Source of the DNA: Branchiostoma floridae
Taxonomy: Eukaryota; Chordata; Leptocardii; Amphioxiformes; Branchiostomatidae
Reading direction: 5' to 3'
Assembly (NCBI RefSeq): GCF_000003815.2
Contig: NC_049990.1
Location: forward strand, 7,527,010 to 7,591,009
DNA: 64,000 bases
Part shown: positions 47,657 to 61,049 of the stretch, piece after piece
Layout of the letters: every line of letters begins with the position of its first letter
Position numbering within the stretch: position 1 is the first letter of the stretch
The notes under the pieces: generated by a model
The model's database searches: none
Seen by the model: the letters and a program-made list of their open reading frames with translations, nothing else
Told to the model about the DNA's origin: nothing
Translations under genes and position numbers: made by a program

Positions 47657-50151
47657 TTTGATTACCCAGCAACCTTTGCAACAACAACAACTTCACAAGT
47701 GGTTAGTAACTCTTTTCGTTCAACTTTTTTCAAGCCTGTATGCTGTCGATAAGACCTACAGAGGTGCCTACCTGGTATGATATTCAACAATTTACCAAAT
47801 ACAATCCAATTCTATTCGTATACTTTGGAATTTTACATGGATACGTAACAACCTTATCAATAAAGTTGTCAATAATATAAATAAGATTGCTAAGTTTTGT
47901 AAATGTAATTGCACTGTCTTCGGTAGAATCACTAAGTATACTTGGGCACCAAAAAGAGTGTCAACAAGAATAAGGTAACATCTACATATATTACATAGAT
48001 CTATACCATGAATAAAGAAGAATGTACACCAGAAGCCTTGGCCTTTCCATTCTTTTATTCATTCCCCTCAATGTTATTGACAACTGAAAGATGCTTTGGT
48101 TCTTCTATCTCTACTACAATAGTCATTCTCATTATGACCATTTGTATCTTATCTTGTAACTAATATTTAATGCTACACATATAAAGGACGCACCAGTATT
48201 AACTTTAATTAGAACATGGCCACTACCCCGAAGATATTATTTTATTCATCTAGATAAATAAAAGATATTAAAATCAGGATATCACACAATATTTAAACAA
48301 AATGACGTGATATAGCATCCTGTACCTCTCAGCAAACAAATAAACAATGGATCTCTTCTTGCCTTTACCACATGGTGTGGTTTATGGCACCTGGCACCAG
48401 ATTTGTGTGTGGTCGTCTAGGTCTAGCAACATTTCCCCCATAAAATGTTTCTGCTTGTTGAGTCCAGCAGTTTGCTCCCGAGTCTCACATGGGAAGGACA
48501 CTGTGAGGGAGCGCGGTGTGTTTAGTGCCATGGATTTAAACTTCGACTTAGGATTTGACTATTTGTTGAACCTGATTTGTTGAACCTGATGAGGGTCAAC
48601 TTTGAGGACCAGTTTCTCCAGCATGTTGGAATGGACCTTGAGGATTTCTCTATGCTTTTGAACTGTGACATTGACCTGGGATTTCTTATCACAAACTGTG
48701 AGTTTTTCTCGAGGATCTGTTTTGATTTGTTATTTTGGTTTGTTATTCTCTGTACCAAGGTTTTTTAACCTCCTTGTCTGTACTGTTTCCAGTAGTCAAG
48801 TTCTGAAGGGGTGCCACTGTTTTTCACTTTTTGTTATTATTTTTGTTTTGGTTAGCTTTATGGGACCCATGCTATTCTCGGGTGTTAAAGGAACCCCCTT
48901 GTGGGTGGGGCAACCCCTATTTCACATAATCAAGCCACGCCCATCATCTATCTATTACTAAGATAGAGGATGAGTGTCACTTTATTGTTGACTGTACTTT
49001 ATACAACAATGAAGAAACATCATTTTTGAAAATATACAACATGTGTTCCCTAATTTCTGATACTTGAATACCATGGAAAAATTTATACTTCTCATGCAAT
49101 TAGATCAACCATACATTATTGATTCCATCTGTCCTTATGTTTATAACTGTTTTAAGGAGCAAAAAGAAGTTGAACTTGTACATACTAGAATGTATTAGCA
49201 TATGTAGAGGTGATAAGATACCTTTTTCTTATATCAAAGTTGCACCTTATCACTAGCGCTACGACCTGTACTTAGCTTGTTTGAGCACAAATGTACAATA
49301 AAGGTCATTCATTCATTTAATATACTTGTTGGTTCTCAGATTTTAGACCTAACAATAATGCTACTAAACAAAATACTGATTTGAAAACAGAGTCTGAGGT
49401 GGGAACCTTTGTACACAAAGTTTCAGGTAGTAAATACTGTATACATGTAGTAAAATGGACGTTTTCCTCCTAGCCTTCTGTTTTCAAATTGAATGCTTGC
49501 TAAATTTTACTTTAAAATGCCCTAATCCAAGGAAATAAATAGATGTGACCTAAGGACATCACATTCAGGGAGAAGTCTGTTGACATGAATCAGCACACAA
49601 TGTAACATGTAATACTTTATGAAATACAAAATGTATATTCTATGGCAGTGAAAATTGGGTTAAATCTTGACTATTAGATATGGCAGCGACGCCAGCGTTA
49701 GATAACCTTTGTGTATAGACAGGATGCCACTACATTTACTAGCTATGAGACTGAGGTAATCAAACGGAATATGGTGGAGGACGGAATAAAGTAAATTGAT
49801 GGAATGAATAAAGTCACTTAACCATGCATGGTGGTTTGTAATCGGTACAGTTGACTTTAATATGGGTAAGAGCAGTTTGGTATGGAAATGCAGTCAAGTA
49901 TGGTCAGAGTGGGCTCTTCCTGCACGTGGATGAGCCTCTTGGCAGAGAGCGATAGACTTGGAAGTCGTCTGGTAACCCAGCGTGTTCCCGTATATCTCAA
50001 CATGAAGAGCACAGATTGGCTTATAGTACCCCATCTAAACACCATTTGAAAGAGGAACCACCACCATGGTTAAAAAGTCAGACACCCTTTATTAAAGCCC
50101 TTTTATCATTGATAGGAAGAAGTCATAGTTTTCCCTCCAGTTCTGTGAGCT
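47657..50151. other. Gap between the two CLYBL genes
   Basis: Apart from the probable LINE remnant (48340-49320), I see only AT-rich sequence. The left edge should hold the CLYBL-A promoter; the right edge should hold the CLYBL-B 3' untranslated region. No coding exon could be supported. Confidence 0.45.
48340..49320 (+). mobile_element. Probable truncated non-LTR retrotransposon 3' end
   Basis: The stretch around 48965-49040 translates, with interruptions, to a D-E-C-H-F-I-V-D-C-T-L-Y-type segment. That resembles the C-terminal cysteine/histidine region seen after reverse transcriptase in LINE ORF2 proteins. About 300 bases later comes AATAAAGGTCATTCATTCAT, a polyadenylation-like signal followed by a short CATT tail, typical of some LINE 3' ends. 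No intact reverse transcriptase is present. The upstream limit is a guess. Confidence 0.35.
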
Positions 50152-53100
50152 TCAAAGTTCTGAGGATTGAGCTAACTGGAGTATGTGCTGTGCCTGGAGT
50201 AGTCCCGGTTTGTAAATCACCTTTCCTTCATACTCAAAGGAGCCCTGAAAGAAAGTAAGTAAAAAAGCAAAGAAGGTTTAAAGAAATCACCAGGGTTAGA
50301 GGAAAGTATCTGATGTCCATGCATCACTCTTTCAGAGCCTCTGCAAACTGAACTGCTTTCTGTGCCTGTAGCACGGATGGCTTGTCAACCATTCTTCCCT
50401 CATACATAAAGAATGATTGGAGAAAATAAAGAAAAATGCAATACAGACTTTACAAAGATTCGTTCATGAAACATATATCATATTTCATCCTAGTTGAACT
50501 GTACGTATGTATGGCTACAATTGCCAACAAAATTATGCTTAGCTGTAGGAGTATGAGATAGTGTACTGGACAAACAAGTGAAGATTTGGGAAATAAAGAA
50601 ATACATTTGTAACTGTTATAAACATAATCAAAAACAATAATGTTTGTATGTGGCCCTTTGTTATCAAAATCATATTTTTCCATAAAAAATGAGGCCCATA
50701 AAAAATGTTTTATAGCTACTGCTATGAAGGCAAAGAATAATTCTTATATTACTGAAACCAAACCCAGTATTCCCTAGTCTTAGTGTCTGGCTAAGTGTTT
50801 TTGCATGTTTTTGTGACTTTTTATATCCCTTTAATGGTCTGCATTTTCTCTCTTCCTCTCAATTTGAATTGTTACTAAGACTTACATAAAGCCTCATCAA
50901 CATACATGAAACACTGAGCCAGTCCTACGTTTGCTCAGAGGTCGGTGTTCCTTACCTTGCCCTCCTGTTGGTGCTGTTGAAACGCCTGGATGAGACCACG
51001 TGCCCAGACTACCCTCTCAGGACTGGGGGAGAACGCCTGCTGGACAATGGGCACCTGCAGGGGGTGGATCGCTACTTTCCCTGTAGTGGCAACATTGTCA
51101 TAGGTTATGCAGGTATTGGGGTGCCCATTTAAAGCATTTGCACGAATCTTATGAAATCCTTATGAATTTTATGAAAAGCACACAAATGACTACTGAAAAT
51201 GTATTTAAGTTTGCAGAGATTTAATTTTGCGCTAGCAGGAAAATGGACTTTTTGCGGTGGTTTTAATTTTGTGGTAGCACCATGCACTGTAGTCTCTTTG
51301 CGGTGAAGCGGCCGCCGCGAAAACCGCAAACATTAAACCACCGTGAAAGTTTCTGCATTTACAGTATGTGAAAATGCACAGCTTCTATGAAAAATGCATT
51401 AATCACTATGCAAGAATTACCAATCTTATGTGTAATTTGTGCGTTTTTCATAGAACTTGTACGAATTTCATAAAATTCGTGCAAATGCTTAGACATCCCT
51501 GGGTATGCAAACGTAGTCCAATGGTCATCTTGAGGCAGAGGCATTCATTACAAAAAAATTCAAATACTGGACAATTTGATTTTGCCATGGCAGGGGAAAG
51601 TTTTCACATACCTGTAAAGCCGAACCTGGCTCCCTCCTCTGCCTGTCTTTTAAGGTTCTCTGTATCTGCGTGGTTAGGGTAGAAAAATGTGTGACTCTTC
51701 ATACACATCAGCAATTGGGTTCACAAGTTTTCATGGGCGTTGGGCCCTAAAATATGATTAAAAACTAGAAATGAGGATTTACCAGCAAATACAGCCAGAT
51801 TTGCAGCATTCAGCACCAAGGACAGGGATAGTTGTCTATGTTCATATTTCACAGGGTGGGTGACAAAAGTTGCATCATGTTGCTATAGAGGTGCATGCCT
51901 CAGAAATTTCAAATGCCTGTTCATACCCTGTAACCAAGAAGTTTAAAACATGTGACTCAGAGTCTACCAGGACTCTGGCCTAAATTTCAGGTGAATATTC
52001 AAATGTTAATCATTTCTCTAAAAAGTGGTTCGGACATAAAGTCTACAACTAGGAGTTTCAAAACCCAAGACCATGTGGTAGACCTCCTAAGTGCTGGAAG
52101 GACCAGATCACAAAGGACGCTGGACCAAGTCTTGAGACTGTGGAAACTGAGCACAGAACCGTGTGACATGGAAATTCGTGACGGATAGGAGCAAGGGGCC
52201 AGTCCCTGGCCTAAGCACTTAGGCAGGGAGGCAGAACTAGTCTGCAGGGAAGTGGTTGAAGTAGAAAAGATTTTCAAAACTGTTCTAAAGCTAGAAAACA
52301 GACACCAGGCTATGACAATCTGCCACCTACCTTTAAAGTCTACAGAGGCGTAGTCAATGGCCTGTAGACCAAAGGCCTTTGCTGCCAGGACAACCTTCTG
52401 TCTGGCATACAGGAGTTCTGTGGCATCACTGGTCCGACTGGCACCTGGGAAAAAGCATAGTTACACATATGATAGAATCTTGCCTCTCTCAGAAAGCAAC
52501 AAGTGTGTTAGGTTGGAGTCAAATATCTGATGTCATGCTTCTAAAAATTACAAACTTAAAATAGGTACCCCTAACAACATGTGTGGGTGAAACTACACTG
52601 ACTTTCAACTCTCCAAGTATCCTTTTACACCATTTCTACCTTACATTTCTACCTTACTCGCCCAAACAACTAGCCTGGGGTTCCATCCTTCATGTAGCCT
52701 GGGCTGGAGGCAGCTCAGCCTTTTCTGGAAACCCTTAGTTTATAGCCTGGTATGCAGCTGTATTATGGCTCCTGAGTCTCTTCTGTTTTCACAAATATGG
52801 AGAGGGCAGAAGAGACTCAGGAGCTACAATACGGATGGATATCAGGCTATTAGTTTCTGCTGAGGCTCATATACTGCATCCATATGTCTATAACTAACCA
52901 GGATGGCATTCAAAATGTTTAGAAAAAAGCCCAGGATACAAGATAAGAGAAATGCCAACCTATATCTGCAGCGAAGTCTTCTGATCCAAACACCAGTGCA
53001 GCCAGTCGGAAGGGTGACATGTTAGACAGGCTGATGGTTTCCTGCAGGATAGGCTGGAGGTTCATCAGGCCTTTGGCACTCTCCAAGATGGCCAGGAGGT

Positions 53101-55842
53101 CAAAGGTTGGGTTATAATCTATTCCAGCAACAGCAGTGTTCAGGTTAGCAGCAAACTGGGGGTGAAGAAGATTTTGATATACTATAAGTTTATTCATGTT
53201 CATGGTGCACTTAATTTTAGATTGGGAGGGAAAATGATGTTTTCACATTGTTTTCAGGGTTGGAATAATTCTTTAAAACAGAAGTAACGTGTTAATACAA
53301 TTTCAAGGCATATCTAACGTGTCATGGAGAGGTCACTGCAAAAAATGTGACAATAAATAAAACCACTGCAAACATTTCAAAATTTACAGTACATTATACA
53401 CACTGAAGCAAAAACTATTGTGCTAGATTACTTGTGAATGTTATACCAGTCAAATGTACAGTAAATAACACATGCTATGAGTAGCATCAGTATACATACA
53501 GTTTGCATCTCTTCAACACTCTCCACCTTAGGCAGCAAAATAGCTGAAGGCAGCTTCTTTGCTTGGAGAATAGCCGACAGGTCCTGTTAGAAATCGGATA
53601 ATTAAAAGTTTGAGGATTTTTATTTCAAAACTTGTAGGGAAAAAGTATCAGGAATAGGGTATCTTCCTATAGTTCTACCATACCTAAAAATACTGCTGGG
53701 GGCCCCCTATCCACATAACAAAAATTCATACAAATTTGTCGATTGAATCTTGAGTTAAAGGTGCAAACACACGAACACAACCAAAACAGTAGGTGAGCAG
53801 TAGGTGAACTAAAGATTTTTTTTTCCACATACGTCATTTGCCAGTCCACTGTCCACGGAATTAATCCTCACGGCACACTCTGTCCTACCAAAGTCAACCT
53901 CGTCCAGCATCCTCCTAACTGTTGTTCTAGCTTCATCCTGGTGAGAAGAAACAGAGAACTGATTTTACATTTAATACTATACACCTTTCTCAGGCGGCTG
54001 CCATGGTAGATTGTAACCGAGGCCAAAGTGGCAAAAAAAGCTGTCCATCATAATTAGCAGTTCAATTAGGAAATTGACCAATAAGAGGATAGGTGCATGT
54101 TCATCAAATATTTGCATTACATGTACTATGTTTTTATTTTGCATCTCTAAAGAACTATGGGATCAGCAACAAAAATGATGACCTAGCTCCAATAGCTGAT
54201 CCAATTAAACCTTTGGAGAAATACTTCTTGCTGTGCAAACAAAAAAGGCACTCAAGCATCATTTTCTGAAACAAATTATTTTCCAAAACCAATGGTATAT
54301 TTTGTGATCATCTTTAAGTTAGGCAAAAAACAAGTCAGCAACCAGTAAACCACTTTGTCCTGCTACTAGTTAGGCAAACTGGAGGAACATTGTCTATGCA
54401 GTCCACTGGTTAGGCAATTTTCAGCAAGGCAAACATTGGGTCAGACAGGGTCAGGCCTTTAGCACTATATATCATTTAGATATTCAAGCAAATTTTCTTG
54501 CCAGAATTTTTCACTGGAAAGTCAAAGCTACAAGTTGAATATTTCAGATGTATGACGTAATCAATCCTCTCTGCAAGACCTTTTTGCTGGGTGCTACGGC
54601 ATCTTCGCAGTCCATAACAACACAGTCCACGTCCAACGATGGAACCTTGCGAATCTTTCTCTCATCGTTCCCTGCTACAAACAGTAGTGCCCGTCTGGGC
54701 CTGTAGACGGAGGAATGTTGTCCAGGTGTACCACAGTAGGAGCGCAGAGGGGCGGATATCCTTACTGATGTCTGGAACAGGGCTCTGCAGTAGAACAATA
54801 TATCATACAACATACAATTACTTTGAATGCAGAAACTTTTGCGGTGGTTCAATGTTCGCGGTTTTCGCGGTGGCTGCTTAAAACCACCGCAAACATTTTT
54901 CCATAGCAGTAAGAGACTACAGTGCATGTTGCTACCGAGACCTTAAAACCACCGCGAAAAGTCCTTTTTCCTGCTACCATGAAATTAAATCCATTTATTA
55001 TTCTATATGAATGCTTAAATACATTATTTTTACATAATTGTAATAAGTAATGGGATGTTTTGACCTTGATCAGTCTGTCTTCAAGCAGATGTAGGGTCGG
55101 TTCAGTGTTTAATATATGATATTGAAGCATGATTTGTAACACTAGGTAACTTTTATCCATGGGGTAACCTATATCCGTCATTTTTAAAAGCTGGGTATTC
55201 AGGGATATCAAGTCGATGGAAATTGCAATATTTCTAATGTATGAAAATGTAATATTAAAATATTAAATATTGCAGTTTGACGCCCACTTGATTATTGATA
55301 TCCCAAAATACATTTCCTTTGTAGGATGTATCCTTAACATTCTCCAAAGTGACTGTTCAGTGTATTGTTTGTTTACTTTGTGGAAAGGTTTATTTCCTAC
55401 AAAACTCACCAGTCAAAAGACTTTTGTCCTTTAATCGTTAATTAACTTGACTAACCAGTTTTTCATTCTGCAAAATTAACAAATCTTAACATCATGGAAG
55501 CTCATCTGTGTTGATAGTAATCATAGCAAAATGCTAAGCTTTCTTCCAACATAAACATATACACGGATCAAATGTTCAACGACGCCTTCTTCAGGATCCA
55601 TTATATTTGTGTTGGAAGAATTTTATTATTATTGTCATTGTACTAAAATCATAACACCAACAACGCCTTGTCAAATTGAGTTAAACAAGAAATTGGTCCA
55701 CACACCACAGACGTTAATTAGACGGTTTCTACAAAAACTGAAACCTGTAAGGATAGTAAAACGACTGCATTTCCGAATCTAGTATTCTTGGTAACCTTAA
55801 ACTCACTCACCGTACTAGTTTACTAGTATTTCCTGATGCCAT
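50152..55842 (-). CDS. CLYBL-like: CLYBL copy B, catalytic Asp replaced by Tyr
   Basis: This is a tandem paralogue of copy A. Exons on the minus strand: 55842-55811, 54784-54580, 53937-53833, 53583-53500, 53155-52960, 52444-52331, 51665-51612, 51080-50956 and 50244-50152, giving 335 residues. Intron phases are the same as copy A throughout. MASGNTSKLVRALFQTSV suits a mitochondrial presequence. PRRALLFVAGNDERKI, CVVMDCEDAVAPSKK, Glu167 (LESAKGLMN), Asp202 (GSEDF) and AAKAFGLQAIDYA are kept. The terminal exon reads GKVIYKPGLLQAQH: the position of the catalytic Asp (Asp312 of copy A, human Asp320) is Tyr316. Upstream of it lies a second, splice-dead version of this exon that keeps the Asp. The enzyme as modelled may be inactive or have a changed role. 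Confidence 0.9.
50324..50416 (-). pseudogene. Relict terminal exon of CLYBL copy B (acceptor lost)
   Basis: These 93 bases (30 codons and a stop, same length as the exon used) encode GRMVDKPSVLQAQKAVQFAE and align without gaps to the final exon of copy A, catalytic Asp included. In copy A the intron ends TATTTTCTCCAG; here it reads TATTTTCTCCAA, so the obligatory AG is gone by one change. No other in-phase AG is available. The frame is still open, so loss is recent or the exon is reached in another way. It lies between exon 8 and the exon at 50244-50152. Confidence 0.82.
51206..51365 (+). mobile_element. GCGGTGGTTTTAA palindromic MITE, copy 1
   Basis: It carries TTTTGCGGTGGTTTTAA, GTGGTAGCACCATGCACTGT, AGTCTCTTTGCGGTG, and inverted CCGCAAACATTAAACCACCG near the other end. 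The same blocks recur at 54826-54975 (inverted) and 63930-64000. It lies in CLYBL-B intron 7. Confidence 0.7.
52745..52847. mobile_element. TA-flanked MITE in CLYBL-B intron 5
   Basis: The left arm GCCTGGTATGCAGCTGTATT, then GGCTCCTGAGTCTCTTCTG, is matched by the inverted right arm GCCTGATATCCATCCGTATT, then GTAGCTCCTGAGTCTCTTCTG. TA flanks both ends. A similar partial element begins at about 52672. Confidence 0.65.
54826..54975 (-). mobile_element. GCGGTGGTTTTAA palindromic MITE, copy 2
   Basis: Blocks AAAACCACCGCAAACATTTT, CAGTAAGAGACTACAGTGCA, GTTGCTACC and AAAACCACCGCGAAAAGTCC match the elements at 51206 and 63930 in opposite orientation. It lies in CLYBL-B intron 1 directly upstream of exon 2. 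Confidence 0.7.
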
Positions 55843-58800
55843 TCTGTATTTCCCATTAGCCTTTGCGCCAGGAAAAGCGTGTTCCGCAACTTTTCGGACC
55901 ATTCCAAAATCTTTTCGGGGGGAGGGGTCAAAGTCCAAACTGCCTCTATAAATATTGTAAATATTGCATCAACAAGGTTGTGAAACTTATTGAAAGTCTT
56001 GATCGATATTCCTTTTATAGGTCTGTGTTGTTCTTCTTTGTGGTTGTTGTTGTTTTTCCCAAATTAATATAAGACGGCTGAGACAAAGTTACACATCATT
56101 CCTGTTTCAAGATGATTAAATGTGCGTTATTGACGTCAGATCTCATTGTTGATATCTATCAATTTGAACAGGCTGATTTTGTGTTAAATTTCCATGGGGG
56201 TAGGATGTTTTCAATAGGGCCGAGGAACTGGCCTGTGTAGGCCATGGAAATAGTCTAGTCTCTACCAGACTCCCGCCTGGCTGAATAGGGGACCAATAGG
56301 CAAAATTATAGAATTAGGAATAAAAGCCTAGTAGGAGTTAATTGGCCTAGGAGTGTTGGCCGGCCTTTTAGGTTGCAAACTGTACTCCCCGGCCCACTAT
56401 CTAGCTGCTCTGGCATGTTTTCTGTCTTATTTGGCTAATTTCTACCATTTTTCCAGCGACCTGTGGAGCCTGGCAGAGGCTATTCTCCTTGGCCATCTTT
56501 GATACTATCTCTAAGGCACCGTAGGGTCTGCTTGGAGACTAGGCAGAGGCTAGAAACAGTCTAGCACCAAGGCCATCCGAACACGAGCGCGCTCTAAACA
56601 TGCTAATATGATGCCCTTGTCAAGAGCTGATCATCACACAAGTGGAACATATGCACATCCTCGCCATATGGTGGCTCGTCCCTCCCCCGGGGGGTAGGGG
56701 GGACCTCTGCTCCGGGGAGCACCGTCACGCCAGGCTTGGGGACAGACCTCACCCCCGGGGGTCCGTCCTGATGACATCTTTATTGTCGTGTGGAATCATC
56801 GGGCGACATCTTTACTGAGTTGATTATAATTTTACATTCAGTTTACTTTCATTTCTTCTCATGTATGCTTGTACACTTATATTGGCTTATGTTATTTGAT
56901 TGTTTTGTAATTTTAAATGGACACCAGGAAGAATAGATTTTGCGTTTGTAAAGTCTAATGGATATCTATACATAAACAAACGTAGTGTATCTCAGACTAT
57001 TAACGCTAGTTCACCCTTATCCGAAGGGCTATATCCGTTGTTTAGGGTATGTGGGTATAAAAATTGTGTATTTAGGGACGTCACATCAAAGGGCAGTGGT
57101 TTCAAACTGCAATATTTTGAAAACATTGTAATTTGAAACCGCCGTCTGTCGACTTGATATCCCTAGATGCTAGACTCCGTTGTTTCAAAAAAAATACTAG
57201 TACCCTGTTTTTAAAAACAACGGATATAGGCTACCCCACGGATATAGGTTGACAGACTTCATTATCCTGTACTCAGACCGATATTTTCAATGTACTGTTT
57301 TGATATCCAACTCCTAAGTAGGTTTCATTTCCAAAACGATACCGAATCATCCTTACATGACAAGATTGCAACTTATATACTGTACTGATTCTGTACTGTT
57401 ACCTATTTTGTAGCTCTGAATGTAGGACGGATGTAGGGTTGTTATCTAATAGTTGTTGTCATATTTTGTCATTATAGAAATAGTTGTTAATGATCTTTTT
57501 GTGATTCTTAACACTGAGAGCACAAAAAAGACTGCAACAAAGGTTGATTGATTAGTTAATCATAAGTCTCGTTCTTATAAGAATACTAAATTGATGTTAA
57601 ATGATTATCATTTTTTAAAAGAATGGTAGAGTTGAGAATTTGACATTTATGAAGCTTTCTACAGATTTTACAAAGCAACTGGAACCCAGTAGATTCCCCA
57701 TTATATATGCGGATTGGCGTTATACTGACTACCAGCAAACCGTTCAGCTCCCCAGCCGGGCTAAATTGAGCAGAAATAATTTACTGCGGTGATCATCGAA
57801 AGCTGGGTAAAAGATCAATGTTTCCATCTATGATCACTACATAGCGGGGTTGTCATCTTTCAGGGGGTCGTGGTTTGGGATTGAGATGTTAACTAATCTC
57901 CGTCCATGCCTAGCGGAGGAACATCACTGAAATTAATGAACTGGTGATGTAAAAAATGCGTACGAGATGGATTTGAACTGTTCCTCCGTTTAACGGCTCT
58001 TTCTAATTACCAAGGCCATCATAGCCTCTAAAGCAGGCTTTCTAGGGTCTTTTTTTTCTCATAATACACGTTTGCTGGTAGATTCTTTTTGTACTGGGTC
58101 GTTTGGGTGTATTATGGGCCCCCCAAAAAAACGGAAAAAAAGGCCCCAGAGAGCCTGCTATCATATGGAGGTTAGGCCACCATATTATTATTGGCGGATA
58201 TGTGAATCGTTTTTGCGAGGAGGCAGAGGAGGTCTAGCATACTTCCCAGCTAGCATCACTTGCAATAAACATTCCACAATACGCATCCCAAAAGGCTGAC
58301 TGTGACCAAGCATATAGACCTGTCATGTTGCCTTTGACAGTACAGCAACTGGTATAATTAGTACCTTTTCTTTTCTTGAATCGTCAAAAGATTAACTTTG
58401 TCCAACTTTGTGAATCGTGTGGAAAAAAAAAACACCGATGGACCATTGACGCAAATGCTTGCTTCAAATATGGTGCCGTAACTTAGCTTAGGGTACTATA
58501 TCGTTAGAATTCAAGTTTTTTTGGTGGAGAAATGAATGTGCAAGAAGGTTATAAGCTAGTTTCATGAGTTTGGTGCCCTTGGGAAATGCATTATACACCT
58601 ATTTCCCACTCGGCTCAGGTGGGTGGAATACCTAGTTTCGGCAGAGACATCATCTTGGATAGGCACTTTAGGCAGTAAAATCGAGGGTCCCTTGTTTAAG
58701 GGGAGCAACACCTCGAGCACTTTGAAGAGCCCAACACACTTTTGACAAGAGTAGGGGACTAGGGGTTCATCCTGGATGCAGTGTGAGTGGATCAAATCGT

Positions 58801-61049
58801 ACAGTCAGCAGCTTGTACCTACGGTATGAAGCTAAAGTGTTGCTCCTAACGGCGGTTTAATGGTTATGCGAAACAAACAAACAAACAATAGTAAAATTAG
58901 ATAAACAAGATAACATCAAATAACAATATGCAACAAGACAGTGACATTTCTCCACACCCATGAAGAACAGTATCGTACAGGCAGGTGGGGCCGGACCCCT
59001 GACTGTTACCAACAATGGTCCCCCGTCACTCTCACTTGTCACAACGGTCACCACTTTCTAAAGACACAGCTGTCCGGGAGGTCATTTGGCTGGACCTTTC
59101 CACTGACTAGAGAAAGTGATGAAATTTATGCGACAGTGTCAGAAAAAGAGACAGAGAGAGACGTTATAGCTGGGGACAATACTGCTCATTTTGGAACTTC
59201 TCAATCTTTGTTCATTGTACAACGTTAATGAACATGTAAAGTTAAAGTGTGCGACTTCAGACTTAGGACGAAGTATGTGGCCTCGCTGGGGCTCGTGCGC
59301 CTTAGCCCAGCACACAGTCACCTAGCCTCCTTCGCAGACTTCGAGCGGGGCAATCTTTTATTTTGTGTCGACGTCATAAACCCCCTCCCTGTACGTCCCC
59401 ATCCTTAAGTAAAGGACGATGCGACTCCTTCTCAGACGTGTCCAGACCCAGAGGCGAACCCTGACGTTTATGACCACCGACTTCACGGAATTTGAACCTG
59501 TTATGGCCGCAATGCAACGTAGCAGACTTGGAAAAAGTAACACTAGTACTTGGTATTACATTTTGCGCAAATTCAGATTGACCTTGAAAACACACGCAAG
59601 AGAAGATATGGAAATGAGAAGATGTCACAAAGACACAAGTATCATGGCGCTTACCTTGTAAGTTTACCCTCCGGTCTTAGGTGTGTCTTATGATGTTCTT
59701 CTGAAACTCTACATGTACTTACTTTCTTCGAGTATTAGTAGTTAACGTTAGTCTATTTATTAATTTATTTGTGAGATTTGCTAAATATTCGAACCCAAAA
59801 CCTTTTGATTCTTGGTGAACAACCCTATCAAACCACAGGACTACCTTGTAACCTCAAATAGATGTATAAAAGTGTAATTTGGATGATAACAGTTGCTACG
59901 TTATCCACGACAAGTGTAGACATATTAGCCAGCACAAGAGTCGCCAGGGACAGAAATCATGACTCTGCTGTCATATTTATTGCCCGTCCCTAATGGTAGA
60001 TTCCATTACCCGTCATGCTGCGCGATCACGCATCACCACTCCATGACCTTTCCTGTAAGGACGAACGGTTCGGCTCTAACTGATGTATCAATCAACTGTC
60101 TTAGTGTCTAGGAAATTACTTTAGATAACAGCTGCGAGAAGTAAAAAGTTCTGTACAATACTATTGTATCGTCTTGTATATAAGCATGGCTAGCTATTGT
60201 TGGTTTAACACAATGATACTTGTACTAGGAGGGTCTATTCATTCAACTGTTTGACACAGGTTCTATCAAAAGCTCCTTGGTTCTATGTACGAAATACATA
60301 ACGAAATAACTTTGTAAAAACTGATCATACGAATGTGCCAGGCCAAATGTTAATTTGTTTTTGGTGGTTACAGTGTGTGTTTTTTTTTTTTCTTTCTGTA
60401 ACAGAGGAAAAGTGTGTGCTTTTTTATAAGCCGTGATATGAAAAGAGCGTTCGGTTGGTCCGCGGGTTTTGTGACGAGGTTTGAATCGATTTGGTACGGA
60501 GCATTAATTTTGACCGCGACAGAAGGCGACTCATAAACTCTCTACAGCTTCGCGCGTCCGGACCTGGCCAAGCGTGGCACATTTGTACGCCATATCGCTT
60601 GGAAGGTTATTAAATTGAGTTGGAAATACTGTGAAAGCGTAAAAACTCTTCGACCGTTCACCCAGCCAAGGTCGACAAAAACCGGAACGAGGTCATTTCT
60701 TGACAACAACATGACGACTTTTCTGTTGTCACTGGAGCCTTGACTGTCTGTTAGAGTCAGTACAAGACACACCTTCTTTGTCTCCAGTCTTAAGGGTTGA
60801 GTGTTCAGGAAGAATGACAAAGCTTCTTAATTCCAGGGGATTTGCTTATGACCTAATTCATTGTTTGAGATAAGACAGAGGCAAAACAAAATACCCGCTT
60901 CTTGTACATATTGGCCACATCCCTCGCCTATCGTAGTACTCCTTTTGTCATAATACAAATACTGAAAGAGGAAATTATAGAATTCTATGGTAACGACAAA
61001 AATGTAGTTTTCCTTTCCTTTTCGTTCGATTTGGTTACAATGTCCTTAA

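Noticed and set aside
56900-57136. 78-codon plus frame
   Set aside because: It overlaps a repeat related (inverted) to 55130-55310 and has no coding features.
59419-59661. 80-codon plus frame followed by a GT at about 59658
   Set aside because: No acceptor-linked partner exon and no recognisable domain; kept as intergenic.
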